Part shown: positions 53,069 to 63,792 of the stretch, piece after piece
How the letters are laid out: the number at the start of each line of letters is the position of its first letter
How positions within the stretch are numbered: position 1 is the stretch's first letter
NCBI GenBank assembly: GCA_026413225.1
Contig: CM048557.1
Location: 65,710,987 to 65,774,986 of the forward strand
Direction of reading: 5' to 3'
Length of the DNA: 64,000 nt
From: Otis tarda
Taxonomy: Eukaryota > Chordata > Aves > Otidiformes > Otididae
The notes under the pieces: generated by a model
What the model was told of the DNA's origin: nothing
Database searches by the model: none
Seen by the model: only the letters and a program-made list of their open reading frames with translations
Made by a program: the position numbers and the translations under genes

Positions 53069-53967
53069 CATAGAATCATAGAATCATAGAATGGTTAGAG
53101 TTGGAAGGGACCTTCAAAGGTCATCTAGTCCAACCCCCCTGCAAGGAGCAGGGACATCTCCAACCAGATCATGTTGCTCAGAGCCTCATCCAGCCTGGCC
53201 TTGAACGTTTCCAGGGATGGGGTTTCCACCACCTCTCTGGGCAACCTGGGCCAGTGTTCTCAACTCACATTGTAAAAAATTTTTTCCTAATATCCAATCT
53301 AAATCTACCTCCCTCTATTTTAAAATCATTACCCCTCATCCTATCACAACAGGCCCTACTGAACAGCCTCTCCCCAGCTTTCTTGTAGGCTCCCTTGAAG
53401 TACTGGAAGACCACTATCAGGTCTCCCCAGAGCCTCCTCTTCTCCAGGCTGAACAGCCCCAACTCTCTCAGCCTGCCCTCATAGGAAAGTTGATCCAGCC
53501 CTTTTATCATCTTTGTGGCCCTCCTCTGGACCTTCTCCAACTGGTCCATGTCCTTCTTGTGTTGGGGACTCCAGAACTGGACACAGTACTCCAGGTGGGG
53601 TCTCACCAGGGCAGAGTAGAGGGGGAGAATCACCTCCCTCGACCTGCTGGCCACGCTCCTCTTGATGCAGCTCAGGATGCTGTTGGCCTTCTGGGCTGCA
53701 AGAGCGCATTGCCTGCTCATGTTGAGCTTCTCGTCCACCAGCACTCCCAAGTCCTTCTCCTCAGGGCTGCTCTCAATCCATTCCCCGCCCAGCCTGTATT
53801 TGTGCCTGGGATTGCCACGACCCAGGTGCAGGACCTTGCACTTGGCCTGGTTGAACTTCATGAGCTTGGCACGGGCCCACCTCTCCAGCCTGTCCAGGTC
53901 CCTCTGGATGGCATCCCTCCCTTCCAGCGTGTCAATGGCACCACACAACTTGGTGTCATCAGTGAAT
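53069..53967 (-). mobile_element. CR1 LINE, about 0.9 kb, 5'-truncated, antisense
   Basis: This is the largest CR1 copy in the window. On the plus strand it starts with three octamer-tail units (TCATAGAATCATAGAATCAT), then GGTTAGAGTTGGAAGGGACC and the 3' UTR / ORF2 C-terminal part. It runs back through ORF2 to the reverse-transcriptase catalytic box region near 53,966, where CR1 similarity stops. The 5' break falls within a few codons of the catalytic motif. Long open sequence suggests a comparatively young insertion. No target-site duplication was found. Confidence 0.97.
53265..53966 (-). pseudogene. CR1 ORF2 remnant: end of reverse transcriptase, frameshifted
   Basis: An open minus-strand frame of about 230 codons encodes the C-terminal part of CR1 ORF2. 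It opens with the catalytic-box remnant [12 protein letters not shown] (the usual box is F/Y-x-D-D). Downstream come [20 protein letters not shown], then the [11 protein letters not shown] motif, then FFTM. The frame then meets a stop at 53,265-53,267. Compared with the other copies, one base is missing in the GAGGGTGGTGG segment, so the last 50 or so residues (VEHWPRLPREVV and on) are out of frame. The endonuclease and most of the polymerase are absent, so the copy cannot be active. Confidence 0.9.
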
Positions 53968-54698
53968 AAAGCAAGTGTGAAGACTCAGGTCTGGAGCACA
54001 TGTGTGGCTAGTTAAATATAGAGGCATGTGTACACAAACATACAAGTCCATGCTGAATGTTTTTTAGTGTTTATTAATATAAATAAAATTTCTCATCTTA
54101 TCTAGTGAGCATCAGGGCTCCCACTCAAAACATTAGAAAAGCCAGCTATAGCCCTCCCGTCTCCTCCTTGCCTCCCCAAGATGAAGCTCCCAGGGTGAGT
54201 TTCCAGCCAGTCTGACATCTCCATGAGAAGCGTTTCTCTCGATTAACCTGTGACCTTCCACAGCTCACATCCCCTGTGCACAGCAGCACACCTCCTTCTC
54301 TTGACCCTTTCTGGGTTTTCCCTTCCTTTTTGTCCCCCAGGCACAGGCTGCCCTTGGAGGAGGTGGCTAAAACCTGAGGAGAAACTCTAGTTTTGGGTGG
54401 CATTCCTGAAAATGGCCTTCTAGGTAGAGAGTTGGAGCCCTAGACTAGTTTGCGCCCATAGAAGACACCAAAGAATGGACTTGGAGGAACTGAGAGGAGC
54501 CAATGTTCTCTTACCATGAAGAGAAAGGCCGGGTAGACAACAAGTGTGTCCCACCTGCAAATGGACCCTTACAGGAATGAGACCGCAGGCTCAGGGATAA
54601 GGGGCATTCATAACCATGTCCCTGGCATGGCCTTGACACTGCTGAGATGTAGGAACTTAGCCGGCTGGTGAAGCCACCCCACCGATTTCATTTTGCAG
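53968..54698. other. noncoding sequence, no gene recognised
   Basis: Nothing was identified between the CR1 copy and the next candidate exon. Around 54,050-54,110 it is AT-rich. If the 54,699 candidate is real, this would be intron. Confidence 0.5.
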
Positions 54699-54751
54699 AT
54701 CAAGCTTAAGCAGAATCCCATCCCGCCGGAGCTAGAGCAAGACCGCAGCAG
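54699..54751 (+). other. possible coding exon, phase 0 to 2
   Basis: The acceptor CCGATTTCATTTTGCAG ends at 54,698 and the donor GCAG|GTACAA follows 54,751. Only one of three frames is open, giving IKLKQNPIPPELEQDRS with 13 of 17 codons ending in G/C. The product is polar, with a PIPPELEQ segment. Its end phase fits an acceptor only 173 bp further on (54,925). No protein family was recognised. The frame also stays open into the putative intron, so an unspliced reading is possible too. Confidence 0.25.
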
Positions 54752-54924
54752 GTACAAAGTGGCAAACATGGTTCAGCGACACCAGTTGCAAGGGGCAGAC
54801 TGGGACGTGCATTGGTCCGTTGCCATGGGCACAGGCCCCAAAAATGGACCCTTGCAGATTTTGGGGAGAAATCCAATAGTACAAGCAGAGAAAACCGGAG
54901 GCGGTTTGTTTGGTCTTTTTGCAG

Positions 54925-55015
54925 AGAAGGCAGGATCTGTCCCTACCTGGAGGCAGCAGAGGCTGTGGAAACACCGAGGACTGCAATGCGCTCCATCTTT
55001 CCTCTAAGCACTTAG
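54925..55015 (+). other. possible terminal coding exon with stop
   Basis: The strong acceptor GTTTGTTTGGTCTTTTTGCAG ends at 54,924. One base completes the codon from the 54,699 candidate. Then 29 codons follow, starting EGRICPYLEAAEAVETPRTA, and TAG at 55,013-55,015. The preceding intron would be only 173 bp. No canonical AATAAA follows within about 200 bp; an AATAAG variant lies near 55,121. No family was recognised. Confidence 0.2.
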
Positions 55016-55735
55016 TGGTTTGCTGCAATCAAGGCAGCAAGTCTCCCTCTCTTTTATTTTTGCAAACCACTTTCTTTGTAGTGGAGATTTGGTCTGGGGA
55101 AACTTTTTGTAATCATTGCAATAAGTTACATTTATTGGCAGCAGTAGCAAAGATCCAAAACAACTCAGCAAATCAGGATTATTTCTCCCGCACAATAATG
55201 ACAGGGATTTGAGAAATCTTGCCCCTGCGCTTTATCTTTCATCAACATGAGATGAAAGGTCTTTCGGCCTGGGATAATTTCAGAAGAGAAAATTGCCACA
55301 GAAAGCCTTTTTCATGTCTTGCAAGAATTGCCTGTAAAAAGGTCTTTCCTCTAGAAAGTCTGTTTGGTCTTTCTTCCCCGATCCGTCCCCCTCCCACTGA
55401 AAATATTGTCTTTGAAAACATACAGTTTGTTTATTTGATCTTCCTTTATTTAAACTGGAGATTTGATTTCTTTCCTGATTGGGTAGGATGCATTTAATTA
55501 ACAAAAAAAAAACCACCAACCATGCAACTACATGACTTTGTAAACAAAGTGTAGTGGTAGGTAGACACAGGCATCCTGGTTTTCCCTCTCCATATCTGAT
55601 GAGGCCAAAGAAGCAGGAGGATAATCATATCTTTAGGGTAGGAAAAAAATATGGATTTTTTTTATAGACCAACACATATTTCTCCTCTGAAATATATGGC
55701 AGTGTTGCCAGCATGAGGCTAGGATGGGGATAGGA
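55016..55735. other. noncoding sequence, no gene recognised
   Basis: AT-rich sequence with no identified gene or repeat. It would be 3' UTR or intergenic DNA if the preceding terminal-exon candidate is real. Confidence 0.5.
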
Positions 55736-55911
55736 AATGAACAATCAGCCGCTCTTCCAGGATTCTTCTGGCCTTGTTCTGATCAACAGATCTGGGTCCC
55801 TTTAGCCTCTTTGGCATAGCTCCAAAATTGAAGAGAACAGAACAACTGCAAAACACAGCCCTGAGACTCCATCCAGTTCTCACAAACACATGCAAGTCCA
55901 TGTACTTACTG
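55736..55911. repeat. diverged direct repeat, copy A
   Basis: About 175 bp aligning with copy B at 56,787-56,973 in the same orientation, at roughly 70% identity by eye. Shared blocks include CTTCCAGGA(A)TTCTTCTGGCC, TTCTGATCA, AGATCTGGGT and GACTCCATCCAGT. The minus-strand translations also resemble each other (PRSVDQNKARRILEE here, PRSPDQNMARRFLED in copy B). It is either an old interspersed repeat family or a local duplication. No class was recognised. Confidence 0.7.
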
Positions 55912-56650
55912 AGCAACAACTCAAGCACTCTAATTTTGTTTCATAGCTCTGTTCCATGACAGCCCTGAAGCAGACAGGGAGATAGTGCTTAGCCTTCATA
56001 GGGAGACCTCTCTAAAACTTTCTCAAGGCACAATTGTTGGGATGTTATCTGAGATTAGATGAACTAAAATTAGATGTCTGTAGGTGGGCTAGCTGTCTAA
56101 ACTCCTATTATCACATCTTAAGTATTAAAATACTGAATTTGTTACGGACCAACATACATGAAAATATGAGCTAACACTGCCAAGTGAGACAAAGATGAGG
56201 ACAGCAGATCGGCAACCAGCATCTCCAAATGGTAGAACAGCATCAAGATAGACATCAAGAATTCTAACCAATTCAAGAGAGGACATTTAAGAATAACTGG
56301 AGACTGTTGAGCCAGAAAGATTTTGTCTACTATTTTGAGAGATTTTAATTCACATTGCAAAAAAAAAAAAACCCTCCAACATTTGGGAGATTGTAAGAAA
56401 CTTTGTATTCCAGCCATAAATCCTTCTGCTGTACCTAAGAGACATGTCTCTTGAAGAGGTTAAGTTCTTGGTAAGTAAAGTTCTTAGCAAGCAATCTTTT
56501 CCCACTGAGTTGGCCTCTTCAAGTTTCTATTTGTGCTGCTAATGAGGTTCCCACAATCTCCAGGAAGCTGGTCTCAGTTCTAATTAAACAAGACTTGAGG
56601 AACTACTCTGCCAAAGTAAGCGCTGGATCTGCCCACCCCATTGACGGAGT

Positions 56651-56680
56651 CATGCAGGCTGGATACATGCAGGCTGGAAA
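56651..56680 (+). repeat. 15-nt tandem duplication
   Basis: CATGCAGGCTGGATA is followed at once by CATGCAGGCTGGAAA. It lies about 110 bp left of direct-repeat copy B and resembles sequence next to copy A (GCATGAGGCTAGGATGG), so it may belong to the duplicated unit. Confidence 0.85.
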
Positions 56681-56786
56681 TGTAAAGGATATACAGAGAT
56701 GGAGAGTTACACTCTCCAGTGAGGGTGCTTTCTACAGCTGCAGCATTTATTAAAACTTTGCCATCATCCAAAAACAACACTCATAA

Positions 56787-56973
56787 TATGAACAGTCCCC
56801 TAAGGCTATAGAGTCTTCCAGGAATCTTCTGGCCATATTCTGATCAGGAGATCTGGGTTCCTCTGACCTCTTGAACATGGTCCCAGGCGTTAAGAAACAA
56901 GACCCTGTAAAATACAGCTCTGGGACTCCATCCAGTCCTTTACATAAAACACGTATACACATACATTTACTGG
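56787..56973. repeat. diverged direct repeat, copy B
   Basis: Partner of copy A about 1.05 kb upstream, in the same orientation. Relative to A it has an extra 10-12 bases near its start, and possibly a 100-bp insertion between it and the AGGCTGGAAATG segment. Neither copy has an intact long reading frame. Confidence 0.7.
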
Positions 56974-57101
56974 TAGTAGAATATCCTCATGGAGCTGCAG
57001 TGTTCCGGAAATAACCATGGCATAGACATGAGGTTGCACCAGCTTGGCCTTAGGTGCAGCATGTCTCCATGGACTCTCCAATTCTTTTTAATATTTGGTA
57101 C

Positions 57102-57116
57102 ATATATATATATATA
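57102..57116 (+). repeat. (AT)7 microsatellite
   Basis: A pure AT dinucleotide run of 15 bases, just after the segment following repeat copy B. Confidence 0.9.
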
Positions 57117-57707
57117 CTTATTATCTAAACCATTTAAGTTGGTGAGTTCCGAAATACATTCGCTCACTCCAAATCAAAACGCCAAGCTATCCATTCAATG
57201 GAAGTCACAACTGCGTCCTCCCCATGAGTGTCACTGTAAGAAAAGGGGCTGATTGAAAAAAAAACACAGAACTAGCTTCTGTTCCACTCCCATACGAAAC
57301 AGTTTTTCATAGCAGTTTATGCCAGATCCTGATGAGGGCCAGCAAAGCGCAGAGAATGGAGTAACTCTCCAAGGAGACGTGTAGCAGAGACAAGATTAGC
57401 GCTTGTTCATCCCAGGCCAATACAAACCATCCAGTCTGTGAGCACTCAGGCATGTGACAGCGTCTGCACACTCTGACCAGACAATGAAGGTTTTCCAGCT
57501 AGTGCTGCAAGAAAAATCCCGTAGTCCCCATCCTCTCCATCCGGACTGAAGAGGAGCAATCTTCACACAGTCTGCACGGCAGAAGGAAAACAGCCTGTGC
57601 ATCTACATTAAAGCGAGATACTTTCACACAGGCCAACCAAGACTGGGGTGGTGGAGAATATCTTCAGTTTTCTGATTATACATTTCCATGGAGAGAACCA
57701 CTTGGCC

Positions 57708-57997
57708 AAGGGACAGTTGCAATAGGACAAGGGGTAATGGTTTTAAAATAAAGGGAAGTAGATTCAGATTAGGCATTAGGAAAATTTTTTTTACACTGAG
57801 GGTGGTGGAACACTGGCCCAGGTTGCCCAGAGAGGTGGTGGATGCCCCATCCCTGGAAACATTCAAGGCCAGGTTGGATGGGGCTCTGAGCAACATGATC
57901 TGGTTGGAGATGTCCCTGCTCCTTGCAGGGGTTTGGACTGGATGGCCTTGAAATGTCCCTTGCAACCCAAACCGTTCTGTGATTCTGTGATTCTATG
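57708..57997 (+). mobile_element. CR1 LINE, 5'-truncated 3' end (about 290 bp)
   Basis: A plus-strand CR1 end. The frame gives FKIKGSRFRLGIRKIFFTLR, then VVEHWPRLPREVVDAPSLET and IWLEMSLLLAG, followed by the 3' UTR and GTGATTCTGTGATTCTATG tail. The translated frame is open from the left junction to close to the natural end; GGGGGTTGGACTGG is shortened, altering the last residues. Similarity begins near GGACAGTTGCAATAGGACAA. Confidence 0.94.
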
Positions 57998-60433
57998 TTA
58001 AGTAGCTGGATGCAGTTCACCCCAGCTAGGGCTGATCCGGGGGAACAAAGGAGAAAGTTCATGTTCTCTCTTCTTTCCTCTATATTAATCTCAGAAAGTC
58101 TGTGCCTAGCTCATGCACCAGGTGAAGGTGAGTTCAGGCTGTGACCTCCACACATTTATGGTTCCAGTCCCATTGCACAAATCTGGTCAGATGGCAGAGC
58201 GCACTGGAGCATCTCTCCAGCCTGCACATCTGGGCACCGGGACATGGGAGGAGAAAGTGTCTGGTGCACACACTGAGGTCTCAATCCCATACGGAAATAA
58301 GATGTTAGAAGCACCTTAGAGCAAGGACTCCCTGCCAGCATGATCAAGGAGGCTGAACCATTCCTTGCTGTCAGCACTAACTTCATGTTCAAGCTGAGTC
58401 TTCACGCCTACAGATCTGACTCAGTTTTCCTAGACCACTATATGCGATGCGTAATACGGGACAATATTAGGTAACAGATGGCCTGTGTAGGACTGTGTGA
58501 GCTGATTGCAGAGCAGGTCCTGCAGGATCAAACCATTAGGGGCCATATATACTGAAAAAAAACACTGTGGAAATGTCCCTTTCCTCAGCAAAATATTTAA
58601 AGGCTTTTGTTGGTAAAGCAGTGTTAGCATGGGAGCTGCGTGCCGTAGAGGAAATACTAACAGTATACGTGGTCAGATAAGCAAGAAGGTGTGAGCGAGG
58701 AGCTGCTACACTACATGGCTCGCTGCTTGCTCCTGCTGCACATCAAAGCACCTGCGTGGAGAAGGACCAGGGAAAGAAATGTAAGGAATCGGTGGCAAAT
58801 GTTAGCGAGACTCAGCTCTGGAAATATCCTGCCCCATAACCACAGCAACTGGAGAGCCAAAAGGCACGATGCTGAGCATGGAGAAAGGCAGGCTGTCCAA
58901 TCTAGTCGCTACACAGTCTTCATAGTCCCAATTGAGGACCCGCTGGCATTGGTGGATGGACTCCCATTGACTTGGCCGGGGCTTGAATTGGGTCTGAGAT
59001 AAAAGACCAACCCTCCGACTTTAATTGATGACTCATCCATCACTGCAACCCAAACTCCTTTTGACAAGTAGAAGGAAAAACCCACAAATTAAGTGACCAT
59101 CGCCTGCCTTCTCCTTTCTTGGTGGTTGTAAAGGAGAACTTTTGACCTTTCTGCCTCATACATCAAGGCTTGGCAGGAGCTGGCTGCTCACCCCGGCTGA
59201 ACTGTGCCATGCATGTAGCCCCATACAAGAGGTGCCTTTCACGTGCTAAATGATCCTTTTCCCCCTCCTCCTTTGCTCTACTACAACAATATAGAGAGGG
59301 ACAATGGCACAGCTCCATGGCAGAGGGAGGAGGCTCTCATTAGGAGCCTCTCGTTAGGGATGAAAGACCAGCTGGATCATCCCACTGTCATTTTTGCTTC
59401 ATACTGATTTCCAGAAGAGGCTAGTGGGAAGCATAAATCTTATCCTGAAGGGATTTTTCCCTCCAAGCAAGCTCCCCAGCAGCAAAGTCACTTGCACAGG
59501 GCACAGTTAGGATGCTGGCAGTGGGGTTTGGGGACAATAAAAGGCTGCATGGGACTGGGCATTGCATAGGGAGCCAACAGCATCCTGCAGACAGGAGGAC
59601 TTGAGACAGGCTCTGAAACCCTTAAGCTTTCCTTGTAGCGGGGTCAATTGCATGCCAGGCAGCGTGGCTGGGATAAGCCTCCCAGCATCACACAGGACGG
59701 CAATGCCTGTGTAACGGTGTTTGGGCTGCGAGCCCCTGGTTGCCTTTGAGGTGCCTACATGGAGGTAGGGCTCCTTGACACAAAAAATGAGCTTTTCCTC
59801 CAGAAGTGTCCGTGTCTAAGACAACACCACTCTGCTGTTAACTGAAGAAGGCACGAGTACTTCGAAAGCCACTGAATCAGATATGATGACACAGGGAGCT
59901 GGTATTTGCCAGGGAAGGCAAAAACATGCAGCCAGCTGACTGCAAAGTAGGGCATTTGCTGTAAAACTCTTCCTACAGTCCTACGCCAAAATATTGTCCT
60001 AAGGCAGCATTTCTTCTACCAGCCACATGGCCCATTGCCCCATCAGCAGCAGAAAAATTGTTGAAGAGAGGACACCAGTTGTGTGTAGTTATTGTGTAGA
60101 GAGAGCTTTGCCTGGTTGGAATTCAGGGATGAACTGCTGCAGGAACAAACCTCGTTATAAAAAACACAGATTTAACACAATCTTGTAGTTACCACTATAT
60201 CATCACGGTGCCTTGGTGTGGCTCAGAGACTGTCTCTCAGACAAGAAGCTAAATTTGATAGAAGAAAAAGCTGCAGGTGATGCTGAAAAGACGTTTTAAG
60301 CTTTGCTACAGGGTGCATGTAGCAGCTCTCAAAGAGAGCCTGGCACTCTAGGCCAGACTCCCACCTTAGAGTCTGGACCCCCTGACACATCCTTGCTCTC
60401 AAAAAGGTCACAGCTTATCATCGCAGTCGATCA
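57998..60433. other. noncoding sequence, weak exon-like pieces only
   Basis: No firm gene. At 58,677-58,780 an open frame with GC-rich codons (VSEELLHYMARCLLLLHIKA) ends at AAT|GTAAGG in phase 0, which would fit the 62,737 candidate. A TACTAAC branch-point-like motif precedes it, but there is no pyrimidine tract. At 58,095-58,127 a 33-nt stretch lies between a good acceptor and AAG|GTGAGT. Both are weaker than the listed candidates. Confidence 0.45.
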
Positions 60434-60675
60434 CAAAATAGAAAGAAGCAGATTCAGACTTGATATAAGGAAAAAATTTTTTACACTGAGGGTGGTGGAG
60501 CACTGGCCCAGGTTACCCACAGAGGTGGTGGATGCCCCATCCCTGGAAACATTCAAGGACAGGTTGGATGAGTCTCTGAGCAACCTGATCTGGTTGGAGA
60601 TGTTCCTGCTTCTTGCAGGGACTAGATGGCCTTCAAAGGTCCCTTCCCACCCAAACCATTCTATGATTCTACGAT
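60434..60675 (+). mobile_element. CR1 LINE, 5'-truncated 3' end (about 240 bp)
   Basis: A plus-strand CR1 end with frame [19 protein letters not shown], then VVEHWPRLPTEVVDAPSLET. It is open across the region, followed by CAAAGGTCCCTTCCCACCC and a two-unit octamer tail (ATTCTATGATTCTACGATC). A deletion in the GCAGGGGGGTTGGACTGGAT segment shortens the end. It is the third CR1 copy within 8 kb. Confidence 0.94.
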
Positions 60676-62736
60676 CTCTCCTGCACAGAAACATAATTGC
60701 CCACCAAGGGCTGGACGTGAACAGAAACCCATGCCATTTCCCCATTTGGATCGGTTATGTTGCAAGTGTGGAGTTTCTGCTCCCGAGGTGAAAGCCCCTG
60801 TCAGATTTGTCAATGCCTTTATTTGGTGGTCTGGGGCAAATCCCCCTGGACAATGCCTATTTCCTCACTCTTTCCTGGGGACAGCAGCCCCGCCGTGCCC
60901 TGGGAGTCTTTGGGAGGCATTTCACCTCTGCTACAAGGGCCATGAAGATAACACATAAGATGGAGAGATCTCAGATCATCCCCAAATTGATCTTCATCCC
61001 CTGATCTAGGTTTTTATTGTGGCAACAGAAAGGAAATTTTGCTTAAAAGACAGAGTTTGGTGCATTACAAACCAATGCAACAGTGCCAAAATTTGATCCA
61101 TGTGCTTGGTCTTTCACCTTGAAATCATTCTATTTTATACCTCAACTTGCTTATTACTTATAAATTTGTGAATCAAAGCCTGAAAATCCAAAGAAGGCAA
61201 AAAAAAAAAAAAGGGAACCTAAAATTGACAAATTGACAGCTCCATACTTGTAAAATGTTGAGCTTTTCCAGCAATTGTACGAGCTAGATGGGGCTCCATT
61301 CATGACCTATTACACCTGACGTATGATCGGATCAGCACCCTGAGATCCTCTGCAGGGCTTCATGTCCAAGCGGACACCCTGCTCCCGCCAGCTCGCCTCG
61401 GCCGCTCCTGCGGCAGCGTGTGACACGGCTGCTGCTTCGCAACCCTGTTCCACCGGCTGCTCCACCAGCAAGAGCCAGCCTTGCTTTTGAGCTGCGCGTC
61501 CAGTGTGCCCTCACTTTCCCAGGAATACACACGTGTCTTTGCAGCCCCCTTGGACGGCTTCGCAGCTCATGGAGGAAGGAAGCAGGCTGCCAGTTAGAAA
61601 GGGTGTAATTCCCATTTTTATTACCTTCCCTGCAGCTGCAGACAGTTGCTCGTATGCTGTATGCCCTGTGCTTTCTCAAAACAAGCACTTCAAGCACTGG
61701 TTTGGGCTAAAGGCAGTAAGGGAAAAGCATCCCTGAGTAATTTCAGTGAGGAAATTCAAGACTGCTGGATTTCCCCAGCAGCTTCACCTGAATAAAAAGG
61801 CAGTGCGTTCCGAACAGGAGCCCATCCGACGTTCCCAACCGGAGCGGCTGGGATGGCAGATGCAGTGTCCCAGTGGGAAAGGGAGGGAGCTGCTGGGAGG
61901 GGGAGCCCACGGCCACCCCGGCTCCTCTCTGGGTGTGCTCTATGTGCTCCTGCAAGAGGTCCAAACACCTCCACCAAGGCACAGACCCATGAGGGTTAAA
62001 TTAATGTAAAATACAGTTTTCAACAAGATGAAAGTGACTCCATACCCATCTCCGAGGCTGCTTCTTTCAGTACATGTGTCCTCTTAGTCCTCTTCCTTGG
62101 ACAAGTGTTTTGAAACCAAGCAGGTCCTGCTCAATTGGCCCCTGCTAAACATCATGGCCAAATCCTGCACCTTCCCCAGCCAGATCCTGCTGGGTTAACC
62201 CTCAGCTCCATGTTTCTAAAGCCAGCCCAGACCACCAGTACCCACCAGTGTGCTCCACGGCCAGGTGGGGAGCGCTGGCAGTACTGCTGTCCACTGTGGG
62301 TTAAATACCGGTCCTTAAACCGCCGGTGACTCGCGCAGCAAAATCTGAGTGTCTATGCAATGCTTTTTGCAAGCACATCCACTGCAGCTAACATCCTAAG
62401 CCAAGCAAAGAAATCCCGATTCCAGAGTTGCTGGCAAATACAGATTATGCAGGTTTTGGTCTTAATCATTTGTGAAACAAGGTGAGACACTTGTGCCAGG
62501 CATCTTGACTGGTCAATGTCAAATTCTTATTTAAGGGAACAGTATCAGAGATTATGAAAAAAAAACTAGGAAGAAAACAAATTGCCTGTAAATAGATTTT
62601 GGCAAAGTGGGAAAAACAGAACCTATGGACCAATCTCCTTTACTGTAAAATCAGACCAGAACCTGCTGACAAACCCCCTCATTTCTGAGATGTGCAAAAC
62701 CCATGGTGAGACCCAGGTCCCTGTTTCACAGCCCAG
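60676..62736. other. noncoding sequence, possible intron
   Basis: No gene was recognised. An A15 run lies at 61,199-61,213. A CpG-retaining patch of about 200 bp lies at 61,370-61,560, with roughly 15 CpG and overlapping short open frames but no clear first exon. If the 62,737 exon is real, the last part is its upstream intron. Confidence 0.5.
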
Positions 62737-62892
62737 GTGACAGCATGTTTGAAGGCGAGGAGCCATGCGGAGCTGATGGCCCTGCTGGAGCATCGCTGCC
62801 GGGAGCTGCTTGGCTCCCTGCGGGATCGCACCTTCCAGGCTGCAACACCCGAGCTGCAGATGAAAGAGCTGAGCTTGCAGCTGGGCAGCAAG
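62737..62892 (+). CDS. candidate internal coding exon, unknown protein (52 codons)
   Basis: The stretch lies between the acceptor CAGGTCCCTGTTTCACAGCC with CAG ending at 62,736 and the donor AGCAAG|GTTTGT. Exactly 52 codons fit, phase 0 at both ends. 41 of 52 codons end in G or C, with many CTG and GAG, unlike the surrounding DNA. The product is a leucine-rich amphipathic helix, with AELMALLEHRCRELLGSLRD in the middle and ELQMKELSLQLGSK at the end. An alternative acceptor five bases upstream would change the entry phase. I recognise no family; the look is of a helical or coiled-coil segment. The opposite strand and the next frame are also open here, so the call rests on composition and splice sites. 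It joins in phase to the candidate at 63,793. Confidence 0.4.
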
Positions 62893-63792
62893 GTTTGTAT
62901 AAACATTCAGTGCCTTCTTTCATCCCCCAATTTGAAAATTTTGTGGAGAGAGAATCTGGGATGTTTCCAGCACGGATTTTTGAAAGCCTGGAAGGTATCT
63001 GATACCTTGTCCAGCGCTCCCCCCTGGTCCCCACACTCCTTGAAAGAGAAACATCTGCTCCCTCAGGACTTTCACTCCATGTCATCTGGCCACTGCTAAG
63101 TGCCTGTCCCCAGGCACAGCGAGGGACCCTCAGCTGATAAAAAGGAGAAGGGGGCTGGGAGCCCAGCCGGGGACAGCGAGCCCTCCTGACCACAGGGGAC
63201 AGAGGCAAGATGAAAGGGATGTGTATTTTCCCAGGTGATCCCAATAGCATCTCAAAGCCCCGGCTTTCTCACTCTGGCTTTAGCCCTAAAACAAACAAAC
63301 TGGTGCCAATTTGAATACGCCAAGGGCTGGCTGATTTGAGCCTCTTGTTGTGTTTTCACAGTCAGCAGCCGACTGGAATTCAAAGGGGTAGGAAAAAGAA
63401 AATAATAACAGCAGATTGATAAGATTCCCCAACCCATTCTGGGAAACACTGGGGCTTAAGTCCCAGGCAGGCTGTGTGAAGAGCGGGCTGTTCCAGCACG
63501 AGAATATCAAAGCAAAGAACGAGGGGAGTTGTCCCAGCAGGGATCAGCGAGATAGCGGCTCGCTTTCCCTTTACTCCTGCTGCACCAGATAAGGGCTTAT
63601 TTTGGGGACATTTAGACCCCCGGGGCTGGAGCACCATCTGGCAGCCCACCAAAGCCAGCAGCACAGCTTCCAGAGCTCTACGGAGAAGCATCCAAAACCT
63701 CAGGTCAGGAGGATCTTCCCGTGGTCCTTGTGCGTCTGTGCTGGTATTTCTTCTGCTTGCTCGGAGGGCTCTGGGTGCTCTCAAGCTTGCAG
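62893..63792. other. putative intron
   Basis: No gene was recognised in these 900 bases. If the two flanking candidates are exons of one gene, this is the intron between them, with a GTTTGT donor and a pyrimidine-rich acceptor. Long minus-strand frames (62,726-63,250; 63,380-63,898) show no domain. Confidence 0.35.

Noticed and set aside
53217-53969. 250-codon plus-strand open frame
   Set aside because: It is the shadow of the minus-strand CR1 ORF2 remnant. Antisense frames across CR1 are commonly open.
58677-58780. Exon-like stretch with GC-rich codons ending in phase 0 before GTAAGG
   Set aside because: The acceptor has no pyrimidine tract, and the frame remains open well past the donor. 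It is kept only as a note.
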